The position numbers and the translations under genes are program-made. From Leucobacter coleopterorum (GTDB taxonomy: Bacteria; Actinomycetota; Actinomycetes; Actinomycetales; Microbacteriaceae): a DNA stretch of 64,000 nt. Shown here one piece after another: positions 35,851-45,041 of the stretch. Each line of letters starts with the position of its first letter. Positions within the stretch are counted from its first letter, which is position 1. A model generated the notes under the pieces. It did no database searches, had not been told where the DNA came from, and saw only the letters and a program-made list of their open reading frames with translations. Location of the stretch: the NCBI RefSeq assembly GCF_011382985.1, contig NZ_CP049933.1, positions 372,001 through 436,000 of the forward strand, given 5' to 3'.

Positions 35851-36813
35851 ATGACCGAAACCGCAACCCGTACCCAGATCGGCAGCACCGGCGTCGAAAT
35901 CGCCCCGCTCACGCTGGGCGGCAACGTTTTCGGTTGGACTGCTGATCGCGCAGCCTCGTTTGATGTGCTCGACGCGTTTGTAGCGGGTGGTGGCGACTCT
36001 ATCGATACCGCTGATGGGTACTCGCACTGGGTTCCGGGGCACACGGGCGGCGAGTCCGAGACGATTCTCGGAGAGTGGTTCACGGCGCGTGGCAATCGCG
36101 AAGAAGTGTTTCTTGCGACAAAAGTCTCGACGCATCCCTCGTTCGCTGGCCTTGCCGCCGCCAACGTGCATGCCGCGGCCGAGGCCTCGCTGAAGCGTCT
36201 GCAGACGGATCACATCGACCTCTACTACGCACACTTCGATGACGAGGAAACCCCTCTTGAGCAGACTGTCGAAGCGTTCTCGAAGCTCGTTGACGAGGGC
36301 AAAGTGCGGGCCATCGGTGTTTCAAACTACACGGCCGAGCGCATCGACGAGTGGTTCAGGATCGCGCGCGCCGGTGGCTTCCACCTTCCGGTTGCACTGC
36401 AGCCGCACTACAACCTGGTCGAGCGCGACTTCGAATCGAACGGGCTGCGCACCGTCGCGGAGCGCGAGGGGCTGGCCGTGTTCCCGTACTTCTCACTCGC
36501 TAAGGGGTTCTTGGCGGGCAAGTACCGTGAGACGAGCGATGTGAGTGTGGCGGGCGCGAGCCCCCGCGCCGGCCAGGCCGCGGAGTACCTCACCGAGCGT
36601 GGTCTTGGTGTGCTGGGCGGGCTTGACGAGGTTGCGGCGAACCACAATGTTCCCGTTGCCGCAGTTGCCCTCGCCTGGCTCCGCGATCAGCCGACAGTCG
36701 CTGCACCGATTGCGAGCGCCCGCTCGGCCGAGCAGCTTCCGGCGTTGCTTGACTCGCTGCGGGTCGAGCTGACCTCAGAAGAACTGGGCCTGTTGGCCCG
36801 CGCGTCGGCCTAG
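35851..36813 (+). CDS. Aldo/keto reductase
   Basis: 320 residues, TIM-barrel NADPH-dependent oxidoreductase. Catalytic tetrad residues can be placed: Asp and Tyr in DTADGYSHW, Lys in LATKVSTHP, His in DLYYAHFDDEE. The cofactor end has AVALAWLRDQPTVAAPIASARS. ATG 35851 (MTETATRT) follows an AGAGGAG; the longer frame adds 14 unconserved residues. It stands alone. The subgroup (YghZ/Tas-like, general stress) has broad carbonyl substrates, so no specific role is assigned. Confidence 0.9.
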   Translation: MTETATRTQIGSTGVEIAPLTLGGNVFGWTADRAASFDVLDAFVAGGGDSIDTADGYSHWVPGHTGGESETILGEWFTARGNREEVFLATKVSTHPSFAGLAAANVHAAAEASLKRLQTDHIDLYYAHFDDEETPLEQTVEAFSKLVDEGKVRAIGVSNYTAERIDEWFRIARAGGFHLPVALQPHYNLVERDFESNGLRTVAEREGLAVFPYFSLAKGFLAGKYRETSDVSVAGASPRAGQAAEYLTERGLGVLGGLDEVAANHNVPVAAVALAWLRDQPTVAAPIASARSAEQLPALLDSLRVELTSEELGLLARASA

Positions 36814-36896
36814 GCACCCGTTTTCGCGCCCGCGCAGGTGACCCGGTGTCGGTGCAGGCGGGCACTATCTCCGCTCGCAGGTGAGAGAATCGACGG

Positions 36897-37565
36897 GTGA
36901 TTGAATCCCGCGACCCTGAACCCACCCCCGAACCGAGCGCCGAGCGAACGACCTTCGGAGTTGGCCCCTGGCCGGGTGGCCGAGAGGAGTGGCCAGAAGA
37001 GGATCATTTCGACCCCGAGCTGCTCGAACACGGCGACTCCCGCAACGTGATCAATCGCTATCGCTACTGGAAAATGGAAGCGATCGTCGCCGACCTCGAC
37101 GAGCACCGCCATCAGTTTCACGTCGCCATCGAAAACTGGCAGCACGACATGAACATCGGGTCGATTGTGCGCAGCGCGAACGCCTTCGCCGCCGATACCG
37201 TCCACATTGTCGGACGCCGCCGCTGGAACAAGCGCGGCGCCATGGTCACCGACCGCTACCAGCATGTCGAGCACAGTGAAGATGTCGCCGCGCTCGCAGC
37301 TTGGGCCCGCGAAGAGGACATCCCAATTATCGCGATCGACAATGTGCCGGGGTGCGTTCCGATGGAGACCTTCGACTGGCCCGAGCGCTGCGTCATGCTG
37401 TTCGGTCAGGAAGGCCCGGGACTGACGGATGAGGCCGTCGCCTCAGCCGAGGCCGTTGTTGAAATCACGCAGTACGGCTCAACCCGCTCGATCAACGCCT
37501 CAGCCGCTGCCGCCGTTGCGATGTACAGCTGGGTGCAGCAGCACTCGCCGCTGCGCCCGCGCTAA
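36897..37565 (+). CDS. SpoU/TrmH-family RNA 2'-O-ribose methyltransferase
   Basis: 222 residues, SPOUT knot methylase. Motif 1: NIGSIVRSANAFAAD; motif 2: VMLFGQEGPGLTDEAV; motif 3: STRSINASAAAAVAMYSW, which bind S-adenosylmethionine in the trefoil knot. The N-terminal 60 residues are Pro/Glu-rich and lack an obvious L30e-like domain. GTG start. It methylates a tRNA or rRNA ribose; the specific site is not clear from sequence. Palindromic repeat copy 2 follows 46 bases after the stop. Confidence 0.88.
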   Translation: MIESRDPEPTPEPSAERTTFGVGPWPGGREEWPEEDHFDPELLEHGDSRNVINRYRYWKMEAIVADLDEHRHQFHVAIENWQHDMNIGSIVRSANAFAADTVHIVGRRRWNKRGAMVTDRYQHVEHSEDVAALAAWAREEDIPIIAIDNVPGCVPMETFDWPERCVMLFGQEGPGLTDEAVASAEAVVEITQYGSTRSINASAAAAVAMYSWVQQHSPLRPR

Positions 37566-37610
37566 AGGCTTTCTGGAGCGCCGGCCTGACCCAGACCCAG
37601 CGTCACCCCA

Positions 37611-37669
37611 CCGAGAGCTCACTTTTACATGATTATCCGCGCAAAAATCATGTAAAAGTGAGCTCTCGG
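37611..37669. repeat. Palindromic repeat, copy 2
   Basis: Perfect 24-bp arms beginning CCGAGAGCTCACTTTTACAT around an 11-base loop. Shares the core with copies at 32302 and 50505. It lies between the convergent RNA methylase and ABC permease genes. Confidence 0.8.
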
Positions 37670-37733
37670 AGAAAGTCTGGGTTGGCCAGGCCGGCGTCAA
37701 AGTCCAACCCCTGACTGCGACAGTGAACGAGTC

Positions 37734-38566
37734 CTATGCCACGTCCTTACGCCACCGGAACAGCCAGCCGGCAAACACGGCAACAACGGCATATGCGAGC
37801 AGCACTGCGAGCCCCGTCCAGATGCCGAGTCCCTCGGAACTGGATGGCATCGTCGGGTCGAGTAAAGAGAGGTCGTTCATCACGCTCGCTCCGACAAAGG
37901 CATCGGTCGCCGCTCCGGGTAAAAACTTCGCGACCTGCGCGCTCCAATCCCAGAACTGTGCGCCAAGGCGCAGCACCGGCTCGAGAAACTGCGTGAAGAC
38001 GAGCGCTATCACAATGGCAAAAGCCTGATTGCGTACCAGAATGCCCACTCCGAAACCAATGATCGCCCAGATAGCGATCGAGAACAGCACACGAAGCAAG
38101 AGCAGCCAGCTTTCGCTGCTGCCGAGCCTTGCATCACCACCGGTCGCCTGCAGAACCGGGGCACCCGCGCCTACCGCCCCCAACAGGCCAGTCAATCCGA
38201 CCACAAGGCCGATCCCGAACAGCACGAGCGACTTGCTCGCGAGCACGACGCCGCGTTTTGGTTCGAGCATAAATGTGAGTCCGAGGGTGCGGTGACGAAT
38301 CTCTCCGGTCGCCATTAGCGCACCGAACAACAGGGGATCACATAACCAAAGGTCGACACCGACGAGTAGACCATGTTTGCTGTCTGCTGGGCTGGCATAT
38401 CGATGCCGCTGCCACCGAGCAACTCGCCCATGGAGCTGAACATGAAGGCGAAAAGTGCGCTCATCATGGCCGAGTACCCCGCGAGCACAATGGCGAGGAT
38501 CCACCACAGTCTCGTCGACCGCACCTTACGAATTTCGGAAGACAGGCTCCGTGTCAGCCGACTCAT
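37734..38566 (-). CDS. ABC-2 type transporter permease (apparent frameshift near 38333)
   Basis: About 277 residues when repaired, six predicted membrane segments. The N-terminal part (MSRLTRSLSSEIRKVRSTRLWW, then TM1) and the rest (LLFGALMATGEIRHRTLGLTF) are in different frames and join as STFGYVIPLLFGALMATGEI if one G is added to 38333-38336. ABC-2 permeases pair with the upstream ATPase, whose stop overlaps this start in ATGA, to export lipids, peptides or drugs. Substrate unknown. Confidence 0.83.
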
Positions 38567-39528
38567 GAGGCACCCCCTTCCGTTGCGGTTGAGGATTCGG
38601 CATCGTCACCCGAAGCACCGTGACTCGACGGACCAGAGGATCCATCACCCTCAATAAGCTCCAAGAAGCTCTGCTCAAGTTCGGTCTCTTCTACACTCAG
38701 GTGCGATAGCGGGATCGCGGTCGCGAGCGAAAGCTCGCCGATCTTTTCAGGCTCAAGCCCCACAACCCGCATGACGTTACCGCGCACGCCATGCACCCTT
38801 GCCCCCGCGAGCTCGAGTGCGCGAGCGAGCGCAGTCTGGTCGTTCGCGGAGACAAGAATGGTGCGCTCGCTGTTTCCTTGCTGCAGTTCGGCTAGGGTGC
38901 CCGCAAATGCGAGTTCACCCCGGCGAATCACGACAACGTCGTCGACCGTCTGCTGTACTTCGCTGAGCAGGTGGGAGGACAGCAGAACGGTCTTTCCCTC
39001 ACTCGCGAGGCGTCTGAGAAAAGATCTGATCCAGTGAATGCCCTCGGGATCAAGGCCGTTGATTGGCTCGTCGAGCAGAAGCACGTCGGGGTCTCCGAGC
39101 AGTGCTGCGGCAAGCGCGAGCCGCTGCCGCATGCCGAGCGAGTAGCCACCGGTCTTGCGGTCTGCCGCGTCGCTGAGCCCAACGAGTTCGAGCTTTGCGG
39201 TGACCTCGGAAGCGGGCACCCCGATGGCGCGCCGCACGATGTCGAGGTGTGCACGGCCGGTGTGCGCCGCGTGGAAGTCTGCTGAGAGCGAGGCCCCGAC
39301 GGTGAGTGCCGGGCGCGGAAGCTCGGTGTAGGGCGTGCCGCCGATGGTAGCCGAACCACTGTCGGGTCGCACGAGACCGAGCACCATTGACAGAGTTGTC
39401 GTTTTGCCCGAGCCATTCGGCCCGAGGAATCCGGTTACACGCCCCGGCTCGGCCGTGAAACTGAGGGATCGGACGGCTTGTACCCCACCGAATCGTTTCG
39501 ACAGCCCGGTGACTTCGACTCTTCCCAT
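38563..39528 (-). CDS. ABC transporter ATP-binding protein
   Basis: 321 residues. Walker A GPNGSGKTTTLS, signature GYSLGMRQRLALAAALL and Walker B DVLLLDEPINGLDPEG. The subfamily resembles bacitracin/antibiotic-export ATPases (BcrA-like). The last 40 residues are Ser/Gly/Glu-rich and probably disordered. It partners with the ABC-2 permease encoded immediately downstream. It is 73 bp downstream of the FAD oxidase gene and may be read from the same promoter. Confidence 0.9.
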   Translation of the reverse strand: MGRVEVTGLSKRFGGVQAVRSLSFTAEPGRVTGFLGPNGSGKTTTLSMVLGLVRPDSGSATIGGTPYTELPRPALTVGASLSADFHAAHTGRAHLDIVRRAIGVPASEVTAKLELVGLSDAADRKTGGYSLGMRQRLALAAALLGDPDVLLLDEPINGLDPEGIHWIRSFLRRLASEGKTVLLSSHLLSEVQQTVDDVVVIRRGELAFAGTLAELQQGNSERTILVSANDQTALARALELAGARVHGVRGNVMRVVGLEPEKIGELSLATAIPLSHLSVEETELEQSFLELIEGDGSSGPSSHGASGDDAESSTATEGGAS

Positions 39529-39601
39529 GCCTGCTCTCCTGCTCTCACCGACCCCTTCGCTACAAGCTTGGCAGAATCACGAGCGAGACGGGGGAGGCGC
39601 G

Positions 39602-40773
39602 CTAGTGCCCGCCACCTGTGTATGCACCGAGCGACGCGAGTCGTTCCATGTGCTCGGGGAGTGCGAATCGCGGATCCACGGTCGTGTCGTCGCCCGCAAC
39701 CAACTGCGCGGCCCACTCGCCGAGCTGCGGCGCAAACTTGAAGCCGTGGCCCGAGAGCCCCGTGAGTGTAACAACCCGCCCGCTCGCACTGCGGTCTACG
39801 ACGGGCAAGCGATCCGGAGTGTACGCACAGTGGTGCACGCTCTGCCGTACGGGCTCGGGGTTGATCCCTCGAACAGTTCGGCCGCACGCTGCCCGATCTT
39901 GATCAGTTCTTCGCGCGTGTGCGACGTCGGCACCTCGGCGACATCGCGGAAGACAGGCCACTCGGGGTTTGTGCAGGCCTTAAACGCGTAGCCGTCGAAG
40001 CTGGGGGCACCGAAGAAGTGCACGGGACCCGCGTCGCGCAGGAACGCGGGGAAGCGGTCGGGGGCGAACGCGGCGGGATCGCGTGGCATGAACCAGGTGA
40101 GACCGAGTACCTGCAGCCGCAGCAGGTCGTTGAGCTCGGGGGAGAGGCGGGTCGACCATGATCCGGACGCCACGACAACTTTTCCCGCAAGCCACGATCC
40201 CTGTGTTGTGCGCACGACAACCCCATCGGCGCGCTCCTCGATGCCGATCACGGGGGTGTTGAAGAACAGCCTCGCACCGTTCGCCTCTGCGAGATCGAGG
40301 GCGCTCATAATCGCGACCTCGGGTCGTAGTCCGCCGCCGTGGGCGTCGAGCAAGCCGATGTCGCCGTCTTGAATGCGATGCTGCGGGTATTCCTTGCGCA
40401 GTTCACTGTCGCTGAGCACACGGTGGGGTAGATCGAACTCACGAACAGTGCCGAGAGCCGTGACAAGATCGGGGAACCCTTCGGGGGCAATGCTGAGCGC
40501 GCCAACCTCGTAGTAGATGTCGCGGCCAGACTCTGCCTCGAGTTCCCGCCATAGTTCGCGCGAGCGTTGGATCATGCGCACGTACGTGCCACCCTCGTGC
40601 ACCGCGGTGCGGAACACTCGTGACTCACCAGCGTAGGAGCCGTGCGAGTGCACGCGCCCGTACTGCTCAATGCCAACGACACTGACACCCTCGCGTTTGC
40701 TCAGCTGCCACAGTGCCATCGCCCCAACGGCTCCGGCACCGATGACCAATACGTCTGTTTTCTGCAGGTCCAT
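39602..40773 (-). CDS. FAD-dependent oxidase, sarcosine/N-methyltryptophan oxidase-like (apparent frameshift near 39866)
   Basis: About 390 residues when repaired, the size of monomeric sarcosine oxidases. FAD motif DVLVIGAGAVGAMALWQLSKR. The C-terminal frame gives SVHHCAYTPDRLPVVD, aligning with the covalent-FAD Cys block of MSOX, and SGHGFKFAPQLGEWAAQL; it is restored by adding one base to the C run 39866-39868. The family oxidises secondary amines or amino acids to imines with release of H2O2. ATG 40773 (MDLQKTDVL). It is encoded 50 bp after the ornithine-cyclodeaminase-like gene, and both follow one TetR-type promoter. Confidence 0.85.
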
Positions 40774-40823
40774 GCGTGTCTCTCTTCTTTGTGGTCTCGT
40801 CGTTTCGTGCGGCATTCTGGCAA

Positions 40824-41984
40824 TCACGCCAATGCCGGCACATCCCACAGGTTGAGCTTTGTACCGATGCCGTCGCGCACCGCGTTGCGATACACCTTGG
40901 TTGCCCAGGCCACGTCTTCAACCGGCATGCCACCGACCGAGTAGATGAAGATCTCGTCGTCGCTTTTGCGTCCGGGGGTGACGCCGCGAATAATCTCGCC
41001 GATGTCTTCGAACTGCTCCGGTGTCATGCGGCCCTCGCGCACGCGATCAACTAGGTGGATGCCCCAGATGCCGACTGTCTCGTGCGCGGGCTCGGGCAGC
41101 TCTTCGGCCCACGCCTGGTAGATCTTGCGGGCGTCGGCGACGTGGCGGGAGCGCAGCGTCAGGCTCTCGTCGAGCGCGAGGTGAGCCGAGCAGCAGATGA
41201 ACGCACCGGGCTTGACCCACTCGTCTTTCACGCGAGGGTAGTGCTCCGATCCCATGGGACTGGGCACGGCAATGCTCACGATGTCGGAGCCGCGCACGGC
41301 GGTCTCCATGTCGGCGACCTGCTTGATCGTGGTGATCTGCGGAAACCTCTCGCGCGCCCATGCGATGAAGGTGTCGACCCCTACCTGGCTGCGGCCAGCC
41401 ACCTTGACGGTCGTGATCCCTGGCCGCACCGCCACGAATGATTCGAGTGAGGTGCGGTTCATGGGGCCCGGACCCACGATCCCGACTACCCGCGCATCTT
41501 CGCGGGCGAGGTAGCGCGCGCCGACGCCCGGGATCGCGCCCGTGCGGTACGCGCTCAGCAGGTTGGCCGACATGATCGCGAGGGGTGCGCCCGTGTCCTT
41601 GTCGCTGAGGGTGAACATGAGGATCGACCGCGGCAGTCCGTGCTTTTTGTTTTCAACGTTCGAGCCGTACCACTTGCAGCCGGTCACCTGGTAGTCGCCG
41701 CCGAGGTAGGCGGGCATCGCCATGAAGCGGCGATCTGGGCCGTCAACCGGCATGCCAGGAAAGAGTTCCTCTTCGGGAAAGAAGATCTGGGCGCCGTGGG
41801 AATTATTCTCCGTGCCGGCCATTCGGTAGTCGCCCGCGGCAAACAGGCCCAGCATCTCTGACATGGTGTCGACGCACTCGGCCATGTTGGTCACGCCAGC
41901 GCGAATCATGTCGGGCTCGCTGAGGTAAAGAAAGTCGATCTTGGTGTTTGACTGTGTTTTGTCTGACTGTGTTTCAACTGACAC
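40824..41984 (-). CDS. Ornithine cyclodeaminase/mu-crystallin family protein
   Basis: 386 residues. NAD(P)-binding Rossmann block RVVGIVGPGPMNRTSLES and the OCD-family segments KWYGSNVENKKHG, SANLLSAYRTGAIPGVGARYLA and KPGAFICCSAHLALDES. Members act as imine reductases, lyases or oxidase partners; some annotated homologs are called tyramine oxidase subunit B, which fits the adjacent FAD oxidase. GTG 41984 is preferred: GAAGGG lies 10 bases upstream, and the longer start at 42017 would sit on the -10 box. Cysteamine/ornithine specificity cannot be assumed. Confidence 0.82.
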   Translation of the reverse strand: MSVETQSDKTQSNTKIDFLYLSEPDMIRAGVTNMAECVDTMSEMLGLFAAGDYRMAGTENNSHGAQIFFPEEELFPGMPVDGPDRRFMAMPAYLGGDYQVTGCKWYGSNVENKKHGLPRSILMFTLSDKDTGAPLAIMSANLLSAYRTGAIPGVGARYLAREDARVVGIVGPGPMNRTSLESFVAVRPGITTVKVAGRSQVGVDTFIAWARERFPQITTIKQVADMETAVRGSDIVSIAVPSPMGSEHYPRVKDEWVKPGAFICCSAHLALDESLTLRSRHVADARKIYQAWAEELPEPAHETVGIWGIHLVDRVREGRMTPEQFEDIGEIIRGVTPGRKSDDEIFIYSVGGMPVEDVAWATKVYRNAVRDGIGTKLNLWDVPALA

Positions 41985-42017
41985 TGCGGTGTGTCCCTTC
42001 GTTGTGGAATGGGACAC

Positions 42018-42046
42018 AGCCTAAAACTATCCATCTGGATAGTCAA
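42018..42046 (-). promoter_or_regulatory. Promoter with embedded palindromic operator for the oxidase genes
   Basis: On the minus strand: TTGACT (-35, 42041-42046), 17-bp spacer, TAGGCT (-10, 42018-42023). The spacer contains the perfect palindrome ACTATCC-ATCT-GGATAGT (42026-42043), overlapping the -35 box, an arrangement typical of TetR repressor sites. The TetR gene lies just upstream. Confidence 0.65.
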
Positions 42047-42094
42047 GGTGCGATGAAAACACGTGACGGGTTTTTCCTGGCGTGTGAGCGCAGA

Positions 42095-42673
42095 TCAACC
42101 TTGTGAGTGCTCAGAATGTTGATCTGTACTCACACCATGAGAGATACTCGACTCAATAAGCTGCCGCATGCGCTGTACGGCGGGCCCAACGTCTCCCGGA
42201 GCAACAAGCTGCTTGAATACAATGCCGTCGAGAGTGAACCAGATGAGATCAGTGAGGCCAGGATCCGAGACGCCCAGACGGGCAAGTTGGCTATGGATCG
42301 CTGCCCGATACGCCTCGTAGTGACGTTTGGCAAATGGCCGCAGTTCGGGGCGGCGGCGAGTTTCGAGCAGCAGCTCATACTGAAACGACTGAATGCCGCT
42401 TTCGCGCTCAGCAAGAGTCTCGATGCCCGCGGCGAACTCAGAAACGGTGAGTCCGCTCTCGAGCATGTTTGATCCGCGCAGGCTCTCGTCGATTGCGAGT
42501 TCCATCGCCTCGGCAATGAGTTGATCCCGAGTGCCGAAGTGGTGTCGCACGAGCCCGTGCGATACCCCAGCTTCTGCTGCGACCGCACGATACGTGAGCG
42601 CCCGCAGCCCTCCGCTGGCAACGACAACTATCGTGGCGCGCAGAAGCGCCGTCCGGCCCGATGCATCTCCCAT
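42095..42673 (-). CDS. TetR-family regulator
   Basis: 192 residues. Helix-turn-helix: LLRATIVVVASGGLRALTYRAVAAEAGVSHGLVRHHFGTRDQLIAEAM. The C-terminal domain is of the TetR_C type. It is encoded 110 bp upstream of the cyclodeaminase-like gene on the same strand; the palindrome in that gene's promoter is the probable target. Divergent from the alkylation-repair operon with a 92-bp gap, which it could also affect. Confidence 0.87.
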   Translation of the reverse strand: MGDASGRTALLRATIVVVASGGLRALTYRAVAAEAGVSHGLVRHHFGTRDQLIAEAMELAIDESLRGSNMLESGLTVSEFAAGIETLAERESGIQSFQYELLLETRRRPELRPFAKRHYEAYRAAIHSQLARLGVSDPGLTDLIWFTLDGIVFKQLVAPGDVGPAVQRMRQLIESSISHGVSTDQHSEHSQG

Positions 42674-42765
42674 GTCTCGAGCGTAGCGATCCCACGAGAG
42701 GCACCGCCACCACTATGTCCGATTTCCGCGTGCATGCTGTTCAGGATGACGCGAGAATAGACAAC

Positions 42766-44337
42766 ATGAACCCAGCATCCTCACCCGCAACGCTCGACTT
42801 CGATGCGTGTTATCGTGCCGCGTCGGGGCGAGACGCCCGCTGGGACGGAAGGGTGTACCTCGGAGTCACAAGCACTGGTATCTACTGCCGCCCATCGTGC
42901 CCCGCGCGCAAACCCCGCCCCGAGAATTGTCGCTTCTATTCGAGCGCAGCGGCGTGTGTGGCGGCCGGATTCAGGGCGTGTAAGCGCTGCCGCCCCGACG
43001 CCGTTCCGGGCACCCGTGACTGGGACGCGCGCGGTGATCTCGTAGCCCGAGCCGTGCGCCGTATTCGTGACGGTGCGGTTGACGCCGTCGGAGTGGCAGG
43101 CCTTGCCGACGAGCTCGCCGTGAGCGAGCGACATCTGCGGAGGATGCTCATCGAAGAAGTCGGGGCGAGCCCGCTGCAGCTCGCCCGTACCCGGCGTGCT
43201 CACGCGGCCCGTGCTCTGATCGAAGAGACCGAGTTATCCCTCACCGACATCGCGTTTGCCGCTGGCTTCGGCAGCGTGCGCCAGTTCGGTGACACGATGC
43301 GCGAGGAGTTTGGAGTCGCGCCGTCTGGCTTGCCGCGGCGTGGCTCGGGATCGCCTCAACGTCGCGCCCAGGATCCCGAGGGGCCGACCTCTGACGAGCG
43401 CCCGAAGCTCGCCCTGCGCTTGCGAACCCGAGCGCCGTTCGCCGCCGAAGAGATGCGAGCCTATCTCGCGGCGCACGCGATCCCGGGCCGCGACGAAATT
43501 GCGGCGGACGGCACATCCGCACACGCTATTGACGTGCCCGGGGGCACGGCCGTGGTGCGCATTGATTGGCACGATGTGCCGCAGGTCTCACAGCAGCTTG
43601 AGAGTGGTGCAGACGCGGTCGGGATCCCGGTCACGCTCACGCTGCCGAGTCTCGCCGACACGATGCCTGCGATTCAAGCGGTGCGCCGCCTGCTCGATCT
43701 TGACGCCGATCCTTCACAAGTAGCGGAGGCTTTCTCGGGAGATCCCGTGCTCGGCAACCTGCTGCAGCGTTGGCCTGGTCTGCGCCTGCCCGGTGCGCGG
43801 CACCCGCAAGAGTTTGCGCTTGGCACGGTGCTTGGACAGCAGGTTTCGCTCGCCGCCGCTCGCACCCTGCAGGGGCGTCTTGCCGCGGGCTTTGAGACCA
43901 AGGTTGCGTCAGGGGCTGGTGTGGCTGCCGGTTTCAAGGCCGCTCCCGATCCCGCGCTTGTTGCCGCGATCTCGGTCGACGATCTGCGCGAGCAACTCGG
44001 GCTCACGCGTGCACGCGCGGCGACGCTGAGCACACTCGCCTCTGCGTTGGCCAACGGCCTCGATCTTGGCGCCGGGGCAGACCGGGATCGCGCTCGCGCT
44101 GAACTGCTTGCACTTCGCGGGATTGGCCCGTGGACCGTTGAACTCGTGGCGATGCGGGCGCTTGGTGATCCCGATGCTTACCCCGCCGGTGACCTGATCT
44201 TGCGCCGCGCCCTCGGCGTGACGAGCGACCGTGAAGCCATTGCGCTGGCACAATCATGGCGCCCGTATCGCGGGTACGCCACCCAGTACCTCTGGTCTGA
44301 CTTCTTGGAAGCGACCGCACGAAAGGAACAGAAATGA
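42766..44337 (+). CDS. AdaA-AlkA fusion: methylphosphotriester-sensing regulator and 3-methyladenine glycosylase
   Basis: 523 residues. The N-terminal Ada zinc domain has Cys41, Cys45, Cys72 and Cys75 with the same spacing as Cys38/42/69/72 of E. coli Ada; Cys41 would accept the methyl from phosphotriesters. An AraC-type HTH follows (about 90-185). The C-terminal half is an AlkA-like helix-hairpin-helix glycosylase (LGTVLGQQVSLAAARTLQGR, LLALRGIGPWTVELVAMRALGDPDAYP with the catalytic Asp region). ATG 42766 chosen by homology; earlier in-frame ATGs exist. Coupled in ATGA to ogt, forming an adaptive-response operon. Confidence 0.92.
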   Translation: MNPASSPATLDFDACYRAASGRDARWDGRVYLGVTSTGIYCRPSCPARKPRPENCRFYSSAAACVAAGFRACKRCRPDAVPGTRDWDARGDLVARAVRRIRDGAVDAVGVAGLADELAVSERHLRRMLIEEVGASPLQLARTRRAHAARALIEETELSLTDIAFAAGFGSVRQFGDTMREEFGVAPSGLPRRGSGSPQRRAQDPEGPTSDERPKLALRLRTRAPFAAEEMRAYLAAHAIPGRDEIAADGTSAHAIDVPGGTAVVRIDWHDVPQVSQQLESGADAVGIPVTLTLPSLADTMPAIQAVRRLLDLDADPSQVAEAFSGDPVLGNLLQRWPGLRLPGARHPQEFALGTVLGQQVSLAAARTLQGRLAAGFETKVASGAGVAAGFKAAPDPALVAAISVDDLREQLGLTRARAATLSTLASALANGLDLGAGADRDRARAELLALRGIGPWTVELVAMRALGDPDAYPAGDLILRRALGVTSDREAIALAQSWRPYRGYATQYLWSDFLEATARKEQK

Positions 44338-44873
44338 ATGCTGCACCGCTCGCTTGGACCGTCGTTGAGGTTGTGGGGCACCCGTTTCACGCCATCTGGA
44401 CCCCTGAGGACGGAGCGATCCGTGCGGGTGGGTTTGCGACTGAGGGGGATCCGAGTGCTACGAGCCTGATGACGCGGTTGGAGGTGCTGGATCCTGAGAT
44501 TGCCTCGCGAGGTCTTGCCGCTGAGGCGACCTCAGACGGAGCTGTTCCCGACGCGCTGCGTGCCTATGCTGCCGGCGACATTACGGCCATCGACGTGCTG
44601 CCAGTTGCGCAGCCCGAGACCCCGTTCCGCGGAGATGTCTGGCGCGCTCTGCGTGAGGTTCCGGGTGGTGCCGCAGTGACCTACACGGAACTCGCGGCGC
44701 TCGCCGGGCGGCCCTCCGCGGTGCGCGCGGCGGCCTCGGGCTGCGCCAACAATCTGGTGGCGCTTGTGGTGCCGTGCCACAGGATCGTGCGCACCGACGG
44801 TGGGCTCGGTGGGTTTTTGTTTGGCACCGACATTAAGGAGGCCTTGCTGCGGCACGAGGGTGTGGTGCTGTAG
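44334..44873 (+). CDS. ogt: O6-methylguanine-DNA methyltransferase
   Basis: 179 residues. The acceptor Cys is in ALVVPCHRIVRTDGGLGGF; the DNA-binding helix region is AVTYTELAALAGRPSAVRAAA. It moves methyl groups from O6-methylguanine to itself once per molecule. ATGA overlap with the AdaA-AlkA gene, which supplies regulation and the glycosylase. The methyltransferase missing from the Ada-like protein is therefore supplied in trans by this gene. Confidence 0.94.
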   Translation: MNAAPLAWTVVEVVGHPFHAIWTPEDGAIRAGGFATEGDPSATSLMTRLEVLDPEIASRGLAAEATSDGAVPDALRAYAAGDITAIDVLPVAQPETPFRGDVWRALREVPGGAAVTYTELAALAGRPSAVRAAASGCANNLVALVVPCHRIVRTDGGLGGFLFGTDIKEALLRHEGVVL

Positions 44874-44899
44874 GTGCGCCTCTGAACGAGAAAAAGAAT

Positions 44900-44973
44900 T
44901 GGAGGGGATGACGGGAATCGAACCCGCGCTATCAGCTTGGGAAGCTGAAGTTCTACCATTGAACTACATCCCC
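44900..44973 (-). tRNA. tRNA-Gly (anticodon CCC), CCA encoded
   Basis: Minus-strand cloverleaf: acceptor GGGGATG pairs with CATCCCC; D arm GTTC/GAAC; anticodon stem TCAGC/GCTGA around loop TTCCCAA (anticodon CCC); T arm CGGG/CCCG around the TTCGATT loop. The discriminator T is followed by genome-encoded CCA at 44900-44902. It reads GGG codons. Confidence 0.95.
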
Positions 44974-45041
44974 GGGGTGGAATCATCGTGATTCCAACTC
45001 CACAACCCTAGCAGAAGTGCTGCGAAGCCGTGTCGCAAAAG

